Assembly (NCBI GenBank): GCA_958450325.1
Contig: OY288251.1
Location: 65,551,666-65,615,665 of the forward strand
DNA from: Agrostemma githago
Lineage: Eukaryota; Streptophyta; Magnoliopsida; Caryophyllales; Caryophyllaceae
DNA: 64,000 bases
Direction: 5' to 3'
Shown: in pieces, positions 43,298 through 54,413 of the stretch
Position numbering within the stretch: the stretch's first letter is position 1
Layout of the letters: the number at the start of each line of letters is the position of its first letter
Made by a program: the position numbers and the translations under genes
Notes under the pieces: model-generated
What the model saw: only the letters and a program-made list of their open reading frames with translations
Told to the model about the DNA's origin: nothing
Database searches by the model: none

Positions 43298-46238
43298 GAC
43301 CATCCGCAATGGATGAAAACATTGAAGATGAAAACATGAAAAGTGGAAGAATGAGAAGATGAAGATGAAATGGAGGTTTGCAACCGATGAAATAATTGAA
43401 GAAGATGATTTTCATGTTTTCATGTAGTTGAAAACATGAAAAACAAAGAGAGAGAATGTTGAAGGTACTTCTGCAGAGGGAAGGACACATGTGATGCCTT
43501 TTTTTTTTGTTTTTTTTTTTATTTCTTTTGGTTCCAACTTTCATATTTGCTCTTTCTCGACGACTATATTTTCGAGTTTATAATTTAGTTTTAAATTTTT
43601 TGTGATTAAAATTTATCATTTATCCGAGCCGTATTTTATTTAACTTTAAGCGGTATTTTTTGTGACGACATTATTCGTCTTAAATTATACCTAAGATGGT
43701 TCAAATGCATACAAAATGGACAACAAATTCGTCTTAAGAAATATCGAAAATTCTTCTCACTTATGAATAGTGTCAAAAATCGAACAAAAGAAGTACATTA
43801 TATGTAGTACGGAGTAGTACTTGATCCGTTTTAATCTTTAAGACGGAAACTCATCTACAACCCTACGATCGTAACATAATGTGACCCGTGCTACCCGATT
43901 GCCACCTCTATAAATATACTCCAATATTTACTTCATTTCACACAACATTTTTCTACTCATTCTCACATTTATATAAACTTAAATATCTTTTATAATTATG
44001 AGTTATAATAATAATAATAACAATTCATCAAATTATCATTACAATTTTGATATCAATTCAGAATATTTTGATGAATATCAGGACATACAACAATTTCCAA
44101 ATAATACGATCGTACCTACACAAAATTCAAGTCAATCAACATATGATAATACTAACCATTTTCCTATATTCTCTACCCAAACTCCTACAAATTATCATGG
44201 TCAACATCACGTTGATGATGATGTTGATGAAAATGTAGTTGAAAATTTATCGACCCCAACATCACGGAACATGTCTAATTTCTCCGTAAAGGAGGATGAG
44301 GCACTAATTTCCTCTTTCATTAGTATTTCTGAAGATGGTATTGTTGGTATTAACCAAAACAAGAATGCTTTCTGGAAACGTGTTTTTGAAAAATATGAAT
44401 TAGCAAGAGCTTCCAACCCTGCACTACAACATCGCTCTATTGGTATGCTCGATAATCGATTCAGAAGAATATCTACCATAATCATGAAATGGGGTTCGTG
44501 CTACGAGATAGCTGGTAGAAGAAGGGCCAGTGGGTGGAATGAAGAAAGTGTCTTAGCAGAGACCAGGGTTTTATATAAAACCAGATTCAACTTGGATCAT
44601 GCTTGGGAGATGTTAAAAAATCATCCAAAATGGAAAGGTTTTTTAGCTCCCTTCGCTGCTAACGCTTTCAAAGCGGGTTACGTTGGAGGGACATCTACCG
44701 GCGCTCTAAATGAAGATAGCACCAGTAGTGGTAAAAGAGCACGAGTTGATGAAGATGAGCGATCAAATCATACCTCTAATGATATTGAGAGTGCATCTAC
44801 TCAACGCCCCGAGGGTCGACAACAAGCAAAGTGAAACAAAGGTAAGAAAAAAGTCAATAATGTTGAGTTAGATGAAATAAACTTGCAATTTGCAGCGATG
44901 AATGAAACAGCTACAAGTGATATAGCTCTGGAGAGAGAGAAATTGGAAGTTAAGAAGAAAAATGCGGAAGTTGCTTTGCAACAATTGATGGTCAGTGACA
45001 AAAGAGAAGAAAGGAAGAAGAAAGGAAGAGAAAGGAATAAGAGATTGAACAGCAGAAGAATGATTGGCAAATGCTTCAACAGTTGATGCAAGCTCAATCG
45101 CTACCGCCACAGTTAGAAACTTTGAAGATTAATTTGCTTAATAAGTTTGGCGGTCTTTGATTGTTACTTTGTTGTATTTTCATATTTGTAGTAGTTGTTT
45201 GTTTAATTATTTGTATTGAAGTTGTATGTTTAATTTATTTTTATTTTTAAGTTGTGTTTTCAATTGATTGTGGTCGTTGGAGGATTTGAATTTGAGTCGT
45301 TGGAGGATTTGTATTTCAAAAATAGAGTCGTTACTCTATTTTCCTTATATGTAATAGAGTCGTTAGAGTATCTGGAGTATGTGGATATCCTTCTCCTTAT
45401 CTAAAAAATATCCATATAGATTTCATCTTGTTATCCATATCCTTATCAAAATTGATTCTATATATATGGATGATTTTAGTTAAACAAATTCACACCAATT
45501 TCAATTATTCACACATCATGTCTAATTCTTCATCCCCACCATCTTCCCCACCATCCTCCCCACCATCTTCAACACATTCTTCCTCATCCTCATCATCATT
45601 GCTCAATTTGGTGAACAGTATCTCATAACTCCAACAGCTGCAGATGCTCAAAGGCTACTGCAAATCAATGAAATACGGGGATTTCCAGGTATGTTGGGGA
45701 GTATTGATTGTATGCACTGGACATGGAAAAACTGTCCAGTGGCTTGGCAAGGCCAATATCAAGGACGGTTAACAAAACCGTCAATAATTCTTGAGGCTAT
45801 AGCTTCTCAAGATTTGTGGATTTGGCACTCTTATTTTGGCACGCCCGGATCAGCTAATGATATAAACGTGCTTCATCGTTCCCCCGTCTTTGATGACCTC
45901 TTGAACGGGCGAGCTCCACGTGTTAGTTATTGGGTAAACGGTAATCACTACGACACTGCTTATTATTTAACTGATGGGATCTACCCAAGATGGTCTACTT
46001 TTATCTCGTCTATAAGACATCCACAAACACCTAAAGATAGGTGTTTCCCAAAAAGACAAGAGAGCTTAAGAAAGGATGTGGAGCGTGCGTTTGGTGTCCT
46101 ACAAGCTAGGTTTGCGATAATTCGTAAACCAGCACTATCATGGGATACTACCACTTTGAAAAAAGTTATGACGGCATGTAGGAACTACTTGGCCAAATGG
46201 GGTAGGTCTGTCTCATACTCCTATTGGGTTGTATCTTG
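43298..46238 (+). mobile_element. Degenerate PIF/Harbinger element with both marker genes
   Basis: The left end GACCATCCGCAATGGATG at 43298, preceded by TCA, is close to the ends of the non-autonomous element at 47540. The body carries the two genes typical of PIF/Harbinger, in the same orientation: a Myb/trihelix-like DNA-binding protein (43998-45160) and a DDE transposase (45518-46251). The right end was not found and is probably lost where a Stowaway MITE sits at 46241. The region around 43560-43640 is also similar to about 47995-48080 in the non-autonomous copy. Confidence 0.7.
43998..45160 (+). pseudogene. Harbinger-associated Myb-like protein gene, broken by a stop and a frameshift
   Basis: The frame 43998-44834 encodes 278 residues: an Asn-rich start, then NFSVKEDEALISSFISISED and FWKRVFEKYELARASN, followed by RRISTIIMKWGSCYEIAGRR (trihelix/Myb-like DNA binding). 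A KFKN-type helix region and HPKWKGFLAPF follow. A TGA at 44832-44834 interrupts the protein. Reading on in the same frame gives an NAM-associated-type C-terminus (IALEREKLEVKKKNAEVALQ). Near 45045 the frame shifts to another one reading QKNDWQMLQQLMQAQ and ending NKFGGL at about 45160. In PIF/Harbinger elements this second protein is needed for nuclear import and targeting of the transposase. Two lesions make it a pseudogene, although the first ORF alone could still be expressed. Confidence 0.75.
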
Positions 46239-46251
46239 TACTCCCTCCTAG
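45518..46251 (+). pseudogene. PIF/Harbinger DDE transposase with deleted N-terminal region
   Basis: A Ser/Pro-rich start (ATG 45518) leads to SSLLNLV and then, in a different frame, FGEQYLITPTAADAQRLLQ, GFPGMLGSIDCMHWTWKNCP, TPGSANDINVL, KRQESLRKDVERAFGVLQAR and VMTACRNYL. The catalytic Asp (GSIDCMHW), second Asp (SANDINVL) and Glu (DVERAFGVLQ) are all visible. The helix-turn-helix part that normally sits between the Ser-rich leader and YL.P is missing: about 100 residues are gone and the frame is shifted. A Stowaway element follows directly at the 3' end. Non-functional as it stands. Confidence 0.8.
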
Positions 46252-46577
46252 TCTAAGTATTTCCTCCAATTTTTTTGGGGGGAACTAAGGAGGGAGTAAA
46301 GTAATAATAAATTTTTTTTGGGGGGGAAACTAAGGAGGGAGTAAAGTAATAATAAATGGCGGAGTTAAAGTAAGAGAGATGAATAGAAAGTGGGGTATGA
46401 AGTGTAAAAGGTGAGGTATAAAGTGAAAAAGTGTTGAGTTTAGGTGTGGAGGAAAAGAATGAAGAATTGAAGAAAGAATAAAGAATGATTATAATTATAT
46501 CCAAAAAAGGAAAGTGAGAAGAAAATCAAACTAAACTCAAAAAGGAAAGTGGGAGGAATACTTGGACTAGAAGGGAG
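46241..46577. mobile_element. Stowaway MITE with internal tandem duplication
   Basis: The left end CTCCCTCCTAGTCTAAGTAT pairs with the right end, which reads CTCCCTTCTAGTCCAAGTAT in complement. TA flanks both sides (46239-46240, 46578-46579). Inside, a ~42-bp unit containing GGGGAACTAAGGAGGGAGTA occurs twice in direct repeat at about 46268-46354. Confidence 0.85.
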
Positions 46578-46579
46578 TA

Positions 46580-46922
46580 TGAGATAGGTAATTAAATAAA
46601 TTAATGTTGATTGGATGAGATAAATAATTAAATAATTACAAACTAAGTCTTGTGAGAGATCTCATACGGAGCAGTAGAATTGATGTCGATAGTTTGTGCC
46701 GCACCCGCAACCCCCACCCAAACAAATCACAGTTGTCGGATGGTTATGACTTGAGACCAAAATTTTTCTACGAGTATTTAATATTATCTTGCATAATTTG
46801 TAGACAATCATATGTATGCTCATACGTAGTTTACGGGGCAGTGGTGTGAATCAAAGAAAAAAGAAAACACTGATAGATAAATAACGTAGTGTTACCAAAC
46901 CATAATATATGAGGTTGCTATG
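46580..46922. other. Short intergenic stretch
   Basis: AT-rich with AATTAAATAA repeats. GTGAGAGATCTCATACGGAG at 46650 resembles a motif seen in other repeats of this window. No gene. Confidence 0.4.
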
Positions 46923-47539
46923 TGTTGGGTTTGTTGATGATGACAATGCTTATTTAATTTGTCTCTTAGTTTAATCAGGTTAATCATTATTTTGCGATAA
47001 TTATCAAATGTGTTAATCCAAGAATATTGATATCAAGACAAGTAAAAGCTATCATAAAGATCAAGAACTTTATTGGAAGATAATAGAAATGAGTCTATGT
47101 CCATAAAGTCACTTGTAAAGGCAAAATGTGTATATTCGGTAAAACAGTACGTAACAGTCAGGACGTCAGGTTGCTGGTTACATAGTTTGATAGCTCTTAA
47201 AATGATCAAAAAGATTTTTATTTTCAAAAGTTTAATCCTTTAAAAAATCTTTTACAAAAACTAAAATTGACTTTGAAAAATCTGATTTATGAGGAAAAGG
47301 GGTGGGTTGTTTCTTGTGCAACAATGAACCCCTTTTCCCAAATTTTTCCAAAGAAGTGTTCATTACTTTGGAAGGATGATTTGACTACTCACCTTTGCCT
47401 TGCCAGTTGTTTACTTCTATCTTGCGGATATTTCTTTTATCCTTTAGACAAAACTTTGTTTCAAGAAAAACCGTTGGATTTGAATTGATACATCTTTCTT
47501 TTATCTAATTTTCACGTCTACTATAAAAGAAACTCCTTA

Positions 47540-48535
47540 GACCATGTGCAATGGTTGAGATTTAAGAAGATGAAAAGTGAATTTTGGAGAGAGGTAAGAA
47601 GAGGAAGATGAAAAGAACGGTGCAATGGATGAATGGGAGGAAGACAAAGATGAAAATAAGAAAGGTTTTCATCAACATGAAAACATGAAACTGAAGAGAG
47701 AGAGTGTACTTTTCCTGTGTTTGTTAGAATTGAGGAGATATATTTTGGCTTTACATGCAACTTGTTAGCTAATTTGATCATGCAAGCTAATTTGATAATC
47801 AAATTATCATGAGTTTTTTGGTACGTAAAAGTACTTAAAAATTAAGTGTATATCATGGGTTTTTTGGTTACTGAATTTGATAATTTTTTTTCTAATTAAT
47901 TCACTTTTAAGTTTTAATTAAGTGTTTAACACCAGACCAACGCAAGTTTGAAGTTGATCTCAAATTGTTTCAGTTTCAACGTCCGTATTTACTCTATCTC
48001 GAAGATTATATTTCGAACGTATAATTTTTTTTCTTGAACTTTATATATTAAAAAATCATCATTAACCCGGACCGTACGTATATTTTTCAGTTGAACATTT
48101 ACAATTAAACCCGAACATTTTGTAACCCGAAACCAATCCTACCTAAACCTTTTGCAAAATGACCCGGAAATATATTTTAAAAATGTCGCTGGTGCGAAAT
48201 AGGTAAAAAAGTTGTATCGAAGTAAAGATAAATTTGAGATCAACTTCAAACTTGCGTTAAGGTAAATTTAATATTAAAAAAAATGTAAGCAAATTAAGAG
48301 TAAAAATTAATAATAGTATGAAAATAAATAATTGAGTTAAGGTAAATTTGATGTGTAAATGTGTGGGGTATAATAAAGTAGGAGAGAGAATGAAAGTAGA
48401 AGATGAAATGGATGTGGGGTGTTTTTTTGTAAGATGAAAAATAAGAAGATGGTAAGTGAAAAAAAGAGGTGGATGATTAAAATGAGGAGAGAAGGTAAGA
48501 TGAAAAAGAGGAAGATGAAATGAATGTGCATGGTC
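47540..48535. mobile_element. Non-autonomous PIF/Harbinger element with TTA duplication
   Basis: The left end is GACCATGTGCAATGGTTGAG and the right end, in complement, is GACCATGCACATTCATTTCA. TTA flanks at 47537-47539 and 48536-48538. Subterminal GAAGATGAAA-rich sequence and the part near 47995-48080 resemble the element at 43298. No coding capacity. A further inverted-repeat insertion lies inside at 47939-48258. Confidence 0.8.
47939..48258. mobile_element. Inverted-repeat MITE nested in the Harbinger element
   Basis: AACGCAAGTTTGAAGTTGAT (extending to CTCAAATT) at 47939-47966 is perfectly repeated in reverse complement at 48231-48258, about 320 bp from end to end. No target duplication was recognised, so the class is open. 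Confidence 0.7.
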
Positions 48536-48728
48536 TTAGCTTCATTTATTTCTCAAGACTTTCAAACACATCAATTCTAAATCTGTTATTGCATTTTGTT
48601 TTTCAAAAGTTTAAATCACAAAACATTTTGCAAAGTATTTTCGAAAAAGTCTTCAGTAATTTCAAAGTCACAGTTGAACACACTGTTACACAAAATCATT
48701 TACACTCTTGTCTAACTTGGTAAAGTCA

Positions 48729-48858
48729 CAACCGGAGTAGGTTGTTGGTCGTCACCGGAGTAGGTCATTGGTGAGTTAGAGACGGAGTAGTCTTGTAAAC
48801 TCAAATCGTAACCGGAGTAGTTTGTTGGTCGTAGCCGGAGTAGGCTATTGGTAGCTTT
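48729..48858 (+). repeat. Imperfect direct repeats CCGGAGTAGG...TTGGT in the Copia-type LTR
   Basis: Five units with the core CGGAGTAG followed by GTTGTTGGTCGT-like sequence, at spacings of about 24-28 bp. Such short repeats occur in the U3/R part of some large Copia LTRs. Confidence 0.6.
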
Positions 48859-48949
48859 TATTATTGTAAGGGACTTTTGATTTCAGAGAGATTTCTAAAG
48901 AAAAGTAATGGACATGGGCCTTTAGGGTGTTGGCTGAACCAATTCAAAA

Positions 48950-49101
48950 ATATCGTGTTTTTATCCTTTGATTTCTTCCACTTTTCTTTTTTCTATCACA
49001 CTTTTCTCTTACCTAGGTGACCCACTTACTTTACTCCAATTGTTTTTCTTAAGAAATGTGCCACTTTTAAGTGGGAGAAATCATTGAAACGGAGGGAGTA
49101 T
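48950..49101. mobile_element. Stowaway-type MITE with degraded left end
   Basis: The right end is AATCATTGAAACGGAGGGAGTA, a canonical Stowaway end. TTTGATTTCTTCCACTT near 48968 mirrors GTGGGAGAAATCATTG near the right end. The outer 15 bp on the left are lost or mutated. Confidence 0.55.
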
Positions 49102-49435
49102 TTAGTTTTTCTTTTATTTGCTCGAGCTTAAACCTTAGTTTTAGTTGTGCTATCTTCACATGCAACAGTCGCCTATACTGTGACATTCGTCTGTAGATTC
49201 TCTTTCTACTAAGCGTATCGAATAAAGTCTGACAACAGTCACTCATACTGTGACTTTGGTCTGTAGCCGTGCTCATTGCTAAGACAAAGTGAAGCAGTCT
49301 GACTGTCCGTTACATATTAAGTTTGGTATTTATATACTTCTTGTTTCCTACTTTCACTCAACTTACTTTAATCAATAAAGATTAAGTTGGAATTTTTTAA
49401 AGACACCTAATCCAGCCCCCCCCTCTCTTAGGTAC

Positions 49436-49948
49436 TTGGACCATGTTTATCCCATAGTGTTCTTCATCAAGGTCTAGTCTATATTATATTCTTCTTTATT
49501 TACAACCTAAACTTATCAAACTCACACTAACTTTCTTACATTTATTCACACCTCTTTTCACCATGGTCTTACACATATACTATTATTCTTTATTATTTTT
49601 TCCATCTAAATTTAAAAAATCATTTTATTGAACAATCAATATTTATTTTACAAAGTCAGTTATATTTACGTTAATGGAAAATATTACTTTTTACGAATTT
49701 ACATTATTTTTTTTTTTTTAAAACATAATTTTTTTTTATAAAAAAATGAGACAAATATATAAGTAGCTAATTACGGTTGCCAAATTACACTGTTACCCAA
49801 CTTAATTAATTTGATTACATAAAGGATACTAGAACTTAAAAGTACATTTTGGACAAAAATTTTTGGAGTAAAAGTATGTCAAAGTTGATCTCTATTTATA
49901 GACCATGAAAAATATGAATATTGGTGATTTTTTTATTTTATTAATAGG
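49436..49948. other. AT-rich intergenic stretch
   Basis: A possible small Harbinger-like piece (GACCATGTTTATCCC near 49440 and CACCATGGTC|TTA near 49561) and otherwise poly(A/T)-rich sequence. No gene. Confidence 0.35.
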
Positions 49949-50885
49949 GTTATTTCATAGGAATAATACCAACTATGACCACCCTTCTTAAATTAATACA
50001 AATTTTACGTAATCTCAAAATAATATCAAATTTGACTAGCTCCCTCTCAAAATGAGCTGGATTACCGGCTACCTGAAGTATAGGTCATTTTCACCATTTT
50101 CACAAATAAATAATTAAGTACATCATCATTAATCATCTCCATCTTCACACTATCATCCTTCCCTTCATCTTCATCAATCATCCATATCAATCTTGTGATG
50201 AAAACCACCATTTTCAATGAAATTGAGATGAAAATCGAATTCAAACCTAGAAATTGAAATCAACGAAATTGAGAAATCAAAAACCGTCATTCTTGCCCAG
50301 ATATGAAGGATGACGCAGTAAACTCCACAAGCACCACCACACTCCGACTAGCTACTTCGTCGCAGTCATACACATTGGAGCATAAGCGGTTGTTGGGCTG
50401 GTGATTAGAGATCTAGGAAAGAATGACGGAGGAGATGGAGACGGTTCACGGTGGCCAAAATCTAGGAAAATAGTCGATAATGCGTAGGTTGTTATGGTGG
50501 CTGCCCTCGCCTGAGACTCGGTGTGATGTGGTACAACGCCGGAGAAGGTGGGTCCTCACTGGTGGTCGTGTCTCGTGTGGTGGTTGCCTGGTAAGCTGGA
50601 GGCACACAGTGGAGGCATCGTGAGTGGAAAGTGTTGGTTATTTTGGTGGTCAATGTGTCAATGGTTAATAATGTGAATGGGTATGGAGATTGAAGAGAGG
50701 AAGAAGATGAAGGTATAAAGGGGGAAAGCAACCGGTTATAAAGACTGGTAACAACCGGTCATTTTTTCATCCATACTAAAATGAGATCAATGAAGACATT
50801 GATCGTATTAAATTGGGATTACGCAAAGTTTGTATTAATTTAAGAAGGGTGGTCATAGTTGGTATTAATCCCATGAAATAGTATG
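49949..50885. mobile_element. Long terminal-inverted-repeat element (~930 bp), MULE-like MITE
   Basis: The left arm from 49951, TATTTCATAGGAATAATACC then AACTATGACCACCCTTCTTA, is repeated in complement at the right end. The match extends about 75 bp with few differences. The interior is non-coding apart from spurious frames. Long inverted arms favour Mutator-type origin, but no 9-bp duplication was confirmed. Confidence 0.65.
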
Positions 50886-51350
50886 TTTTATAATATATTC
50901 ATTTCAAAGTTTATAACAAATACTCCCTCCCTTCAAAACCAAACACCCCATGATGTCATGGCACAATGTTTTAGGGGTGAATAAAAAAAGGTTAAACAAA
51001 TATGTGGGCCTGCTTTATAATAGTATGTAGTACCCATAAATTATTGTACTAATTACATGATTAAGAAGAGAAAAAGGCATGGCACGTGTTTGGGTGGTGA
51101 AATATTTAAATTTCCCACCAAACATAATTCCCTCCAAGTTTTTGCCAAATCAGTAATTTAAATTCACTTCTTTGTGAGAGAAGTTGATATTTTTTCATCT
51201 TCCAAATTTCATAGTGAGAGAATCCACTCTCACTATTAAGTGTCTTTATAACAAAAATTTACAGCAAAAAAATTTACAAGAAAATGTAGCACTATTAAAT
51301 TACATCATCACAAAAAATTACAGAGGACCTTCTAATAAGAAAAGTAAAAA

Positions 51351-52688
51351 ATGGTTGGCAAGTGTTTGACAGAATCTGAGAGAAACGATGTTGTCCATTT
51401 TTTACTTGAAAACAGCGACAAGGGCAAACTTCAACGAGGGTTAATCAAGGCTGCTTCTGAGCGGTGGGGTGTTGATCGTTCCAGAATTAGGGTTCTTTGG
51501 AACATGGCTGCAAAACAAAAGGAGTTAGGAGAAACAGTAAATGTGAAAAGTTTGCGATATGGAAACAACAATAAGAAAAGGATTATGCCAGATCTAGAGT
51601 TCATTAAGGGTTTGGATTTTAGTTGTAGGAGTACCATGGAGAGACTTGCCAAAAAAGTGGGAGTAGCAACGGGAACGGTCCATAGTTGGGTGGTCCAAGG
51701 CTTTCTTAGACCACATACGAGTGCTCTTCACCCTCAATTGACGAATAAAAACATGTTGGACAGGTTAAAATTCTGCTTAAACTCTTTAATAGTTCAACAT
51801 GAACAACATGTCATCACATTTAAAGATATGGAAAATACAGTCCACATTGATGAGAAGTGGTTTTACATTTCTAGAGATAGCCAAAGATATTATGTTGTCG
51901 ATGGGGAAACCTTACCATATCGATCATGTAAATCTAAGAGGTATCTTACGAAAGTTATGTTCATGTGCGCTGTAAGTAGACCATTATACAACATTCATGG
52001 GGAACTAATATTTGATGGGAAAATCGGAATTTTCCCATTCACATCACAACAACCAGCGTTACGTGGGAGCAAAAACCGACCAGCAGGCACTTTGGAGACC
52101 AAAGCTACAGAGTCTATCACAAAAGAAGTCACAAAAGATTGCCTAATTAACAAGATCATTCCGGCCATCAAAGCCAAATGGCCTTCAACAGCAAACAAGC
52201 ACATATACATACAACAAGATAATGCGAAACCTCATATCAAGAACGATGACCCAGACTTTAGAGCTGCTGCAAGTTCAGAAGGTTTTAACATAGAACTGAT
52301 TTTTCAGCCTCCTAATTCACCAGATTTGAACACAAATGACTTGGGATTTTTTAGGGCATTACAATCATTGCAAGCAGAAAAACCAGCCAAAGATGTGGTG
52401 GAACTAGTTGGTGCAGTAGAGAAAGCATTCGAAGAGTATAATCCATCAAAGTTGAATAAAATTTTCTTAAGTTTACAAGGAGTAATGGTTGCAATCATGA
52501 AGGCCAAGGGTCACAACAACTTTGCAATTCCACATTTGAAGAAAGACCAACTACTTGCCCAAGGATTACTACCTAGAAACTTGACAGTGGATCAAGATTT
52601 AGTTAAGGAATGCATTGATTATATGGTGGAACTAGGTGAAGGTAGTGGGTTAGAAGAACTAATGGAAGACATGGAATATAACCTATAG
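51351..52688 (+). CDS. Mariner-like transposase (DD39D), intact 445 aa
   Basis: Cut-and-paste transposase of the plant mariner family; it would bind the element's inverted repeats and insert at TA. The N-terminal ~110 residues contain helix-turn-helix-type DNA-binding segments (KAASERWGVDRSRIRVLWN, RLAKKVGVATGTVHSWV). The catalytic triad is complete: Asp167 in VHIDEKWFY, Asp290 in IYIQQDNAKPHI, and the third Asp at 330 in SPDLNTNDLGFF. The spacing of 39 residues between the last two matches the plant DD39D class. An acidic C-terminus ends LEELMEDMEYNL. A single exon with no stop or frameshift. ATG at 51351 is the first in frame. The upstream 428 bp run from the inverted repeat and should contain the promoter. 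No degradation is visible, suggesting recent activity or selection; expression is unknown. Confidence 0.93.
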   Translation: MVGKCLTESERNDVVHFLLENSDKGKLQRGLIKAASERWGVDRSRIRVLWNMAAKQKELGETVNVKSLRYGNNNKKRIMPDLEFIKGLDFSCRSTMERLAKKVGVATGTVHSWVVQGFLRPHTSALHPQLTNKNMLDRLKFCLNSLIVQHEQHVITFKDMENTVHIDEKWFYISRDSQRYYVVDGETLPYRSCKSKRYLTKVMFMCAVSRPLYNIHGELIFDGKIGIFPFTSQQPALRGSKNRPAGTLETKATESITKEVTKDCLINKIIPAIKAKWPSTANKHIYIQQDNAKPHIKNDDPDFRAAASSEGFNIELIFQPPNSPDLNTNDLGFFRALQSLQAEKPAKDVVELVGAVEKAFEEYNPSKLNKIFLSLQGVMVAIMKAKGHNNFAIPHLKKDQLLAQGLLPRNLTVDQDLVKECIDYMVELGEGSGLEELMEDMEYNL

Positions 52689-52818
52689 ATTAAGTGAAGT
52701 TTGTTTACACCATAAACACTAAATATATCATCAATGTTAGTGTTTATAATGTAAATTATGACATCAGTCATCTTTTGTGCCCGTATAAGGCAATGCAAGA
52801 TTATGTACTACTGTAAAG

Positions 52819-53502
52819 TGTAGGGTTACAACCCTTAAACCCAAGGACCTGTTACGAGTATTAACCGAAAAGACAAAAGAAGAAGGATAACAATTATACC
52901 TTATTTGCAGCGGAACAGCGTATTAATAAGAATAATAAGAAATATAATAACCCAGAAGTATATATAATTCCCCACGGACAGAATAAAGCAACCCAGATGT
53001 GATGCCTCCGTTGGTATCCACACAGGTACGGAACTGCGGTGTATATGCTAGTATAAGGGTTTGTGAGACGGTCTCACAAAATTCCCTCTTCAATAATATA
53101 TGGAATAATACTCTGAATTGTGTATATTGGTTCATCATATGAACCTCCTTATATAGGAGAGCTAGAGAGCTAGGTTACTTAACCTAGAAGTTATTCCATA
53201 ACTCAAATTGGTATAATTAGATTATCACAATAATTCTAGTTACCATAACTAGATTATTACTATAACTCTAATTACCATAACCCGACAGCACAGCTGAGTC
53301 GTATTACTACTGACCCGATATATTAATATACCGTTATATTAATAATATCCCGTACACATTGTGTGTGACCCAATGGGCCCACTTAAGACTACCAGACACG
53401 TAACTCATTTACATGTCAACCCGACATCGACCTCTAGCAAGGCATATCGGATACATAGACTTAAGCGGGTTAATCCGTAGGACAGTGGACATAACTCCTT
53501 CA
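52819..53502 (-). repeat. 3' LTR of the LARD element
   Basis: On the plus strand it starts TGTAGGGTTACAACCC and ends CATAACTCCTTCA. It contains the palindrome-like TTTGTGAGACGGTCTCACAAA at about 53057. It aligns along its whole length with 59662-60346. Confidence 0.93.
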
Positions 53503-54413
53503 GTCTCCCACTTGTACATGTCCTCTCAAGAACGGCGTTAAGTCTCTTTGCTACTATTGTCTCCAATTGAGAATGAGGTAAGAAGAAGTGTCATCCTCAC
53601 ATATCTCAATCTTTTACTCGAATCTTTGAGTTGACTTGTTAAAAGAGCAGATAGACGACAATCATCCTATCTGAGCGCGGCCACGCATTTGCACAAGTCA
53701 CACTCTTCGAGTGGCCAAGAAACAATAAATTCCCTTCAATAAAGGAAGAACAAATCCCCTCTTGTCTAACCACATCCTATCACATGATCCATGCACGCCC
53801 AATAACCATCCATAGCCCCCTTTCACAGCTGACGTGGAATAGTATCAAAGCATACACATCACATGTACAGAATAGTCAAAGACTCAGGTCTAAAGACCGT
53901 ACAAGTTCATAACTTGCAAAGAACTTTACTGACACTAAGCGAAATCTTAGTAAAATCCTTTTCGGCGGGTCTGTCTAATGCATATTCTTAACATACACCC
54001 GTGTGCTTGGTTTAGTATCTCAATACCTATGACTCAAGGAACTTAATCATCAACCAACTCACACACCAGTCATTTAAGGGTATTCAAATGTCCCAACATA
54101 ATACCCTGACTAGAGACAAAATAATTACATCATCCGAATAGAGTTCCAAGACTAAGTCACGTACTTAGTGATCTATTTCATTAATGTAAATTATTTAGGG
54201 ACAAAACTCGGTTACATTAACCAAATGACAATATGTCATAAATATATCAATTATCAAAATAACTCCCACTAAACCAAACACCTCTAAAAGTACTAAGACC
54301 ACTCGCCCATGCGTCTTATACCGATCATAACCAATATGATCTTTATGTAGAGAAGGTTTCGGGACATACAACATTTGTATCGGTTATTTACAAGCATATG
54401 ACCAATCTACCTT

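Larger units (their letters stand above)
46923..49435 (+). mobile_element. Copia-type (SIRE/Angela-like) LTR interrupted by MITEs
   Basis: It starts TGTTGGGTTTGTTGATGATG, a start typical of large Copia LTRs. It ends around CCAGCCCCCCCCTCTCTTAG followed by a TACTTGGACC that looks like a decayed primer-binding region. Near 48729-48858 a CCGGAGTAGG-containing unit repeats about five times. Two MITEs (47540-48535 and about 48950-49101) are inserted in it. No internal coding region follows, so it is a solo or truncated LTR. Family assignment is from memory of sequence style. Confidence 0.5.

Noticed and set aside
48729..48858. CRISPR-like array
   Set aside because: Repeats are degenerate, short and unevenly spaced in a eukaryotic LTR; no unique spacers of constant length.
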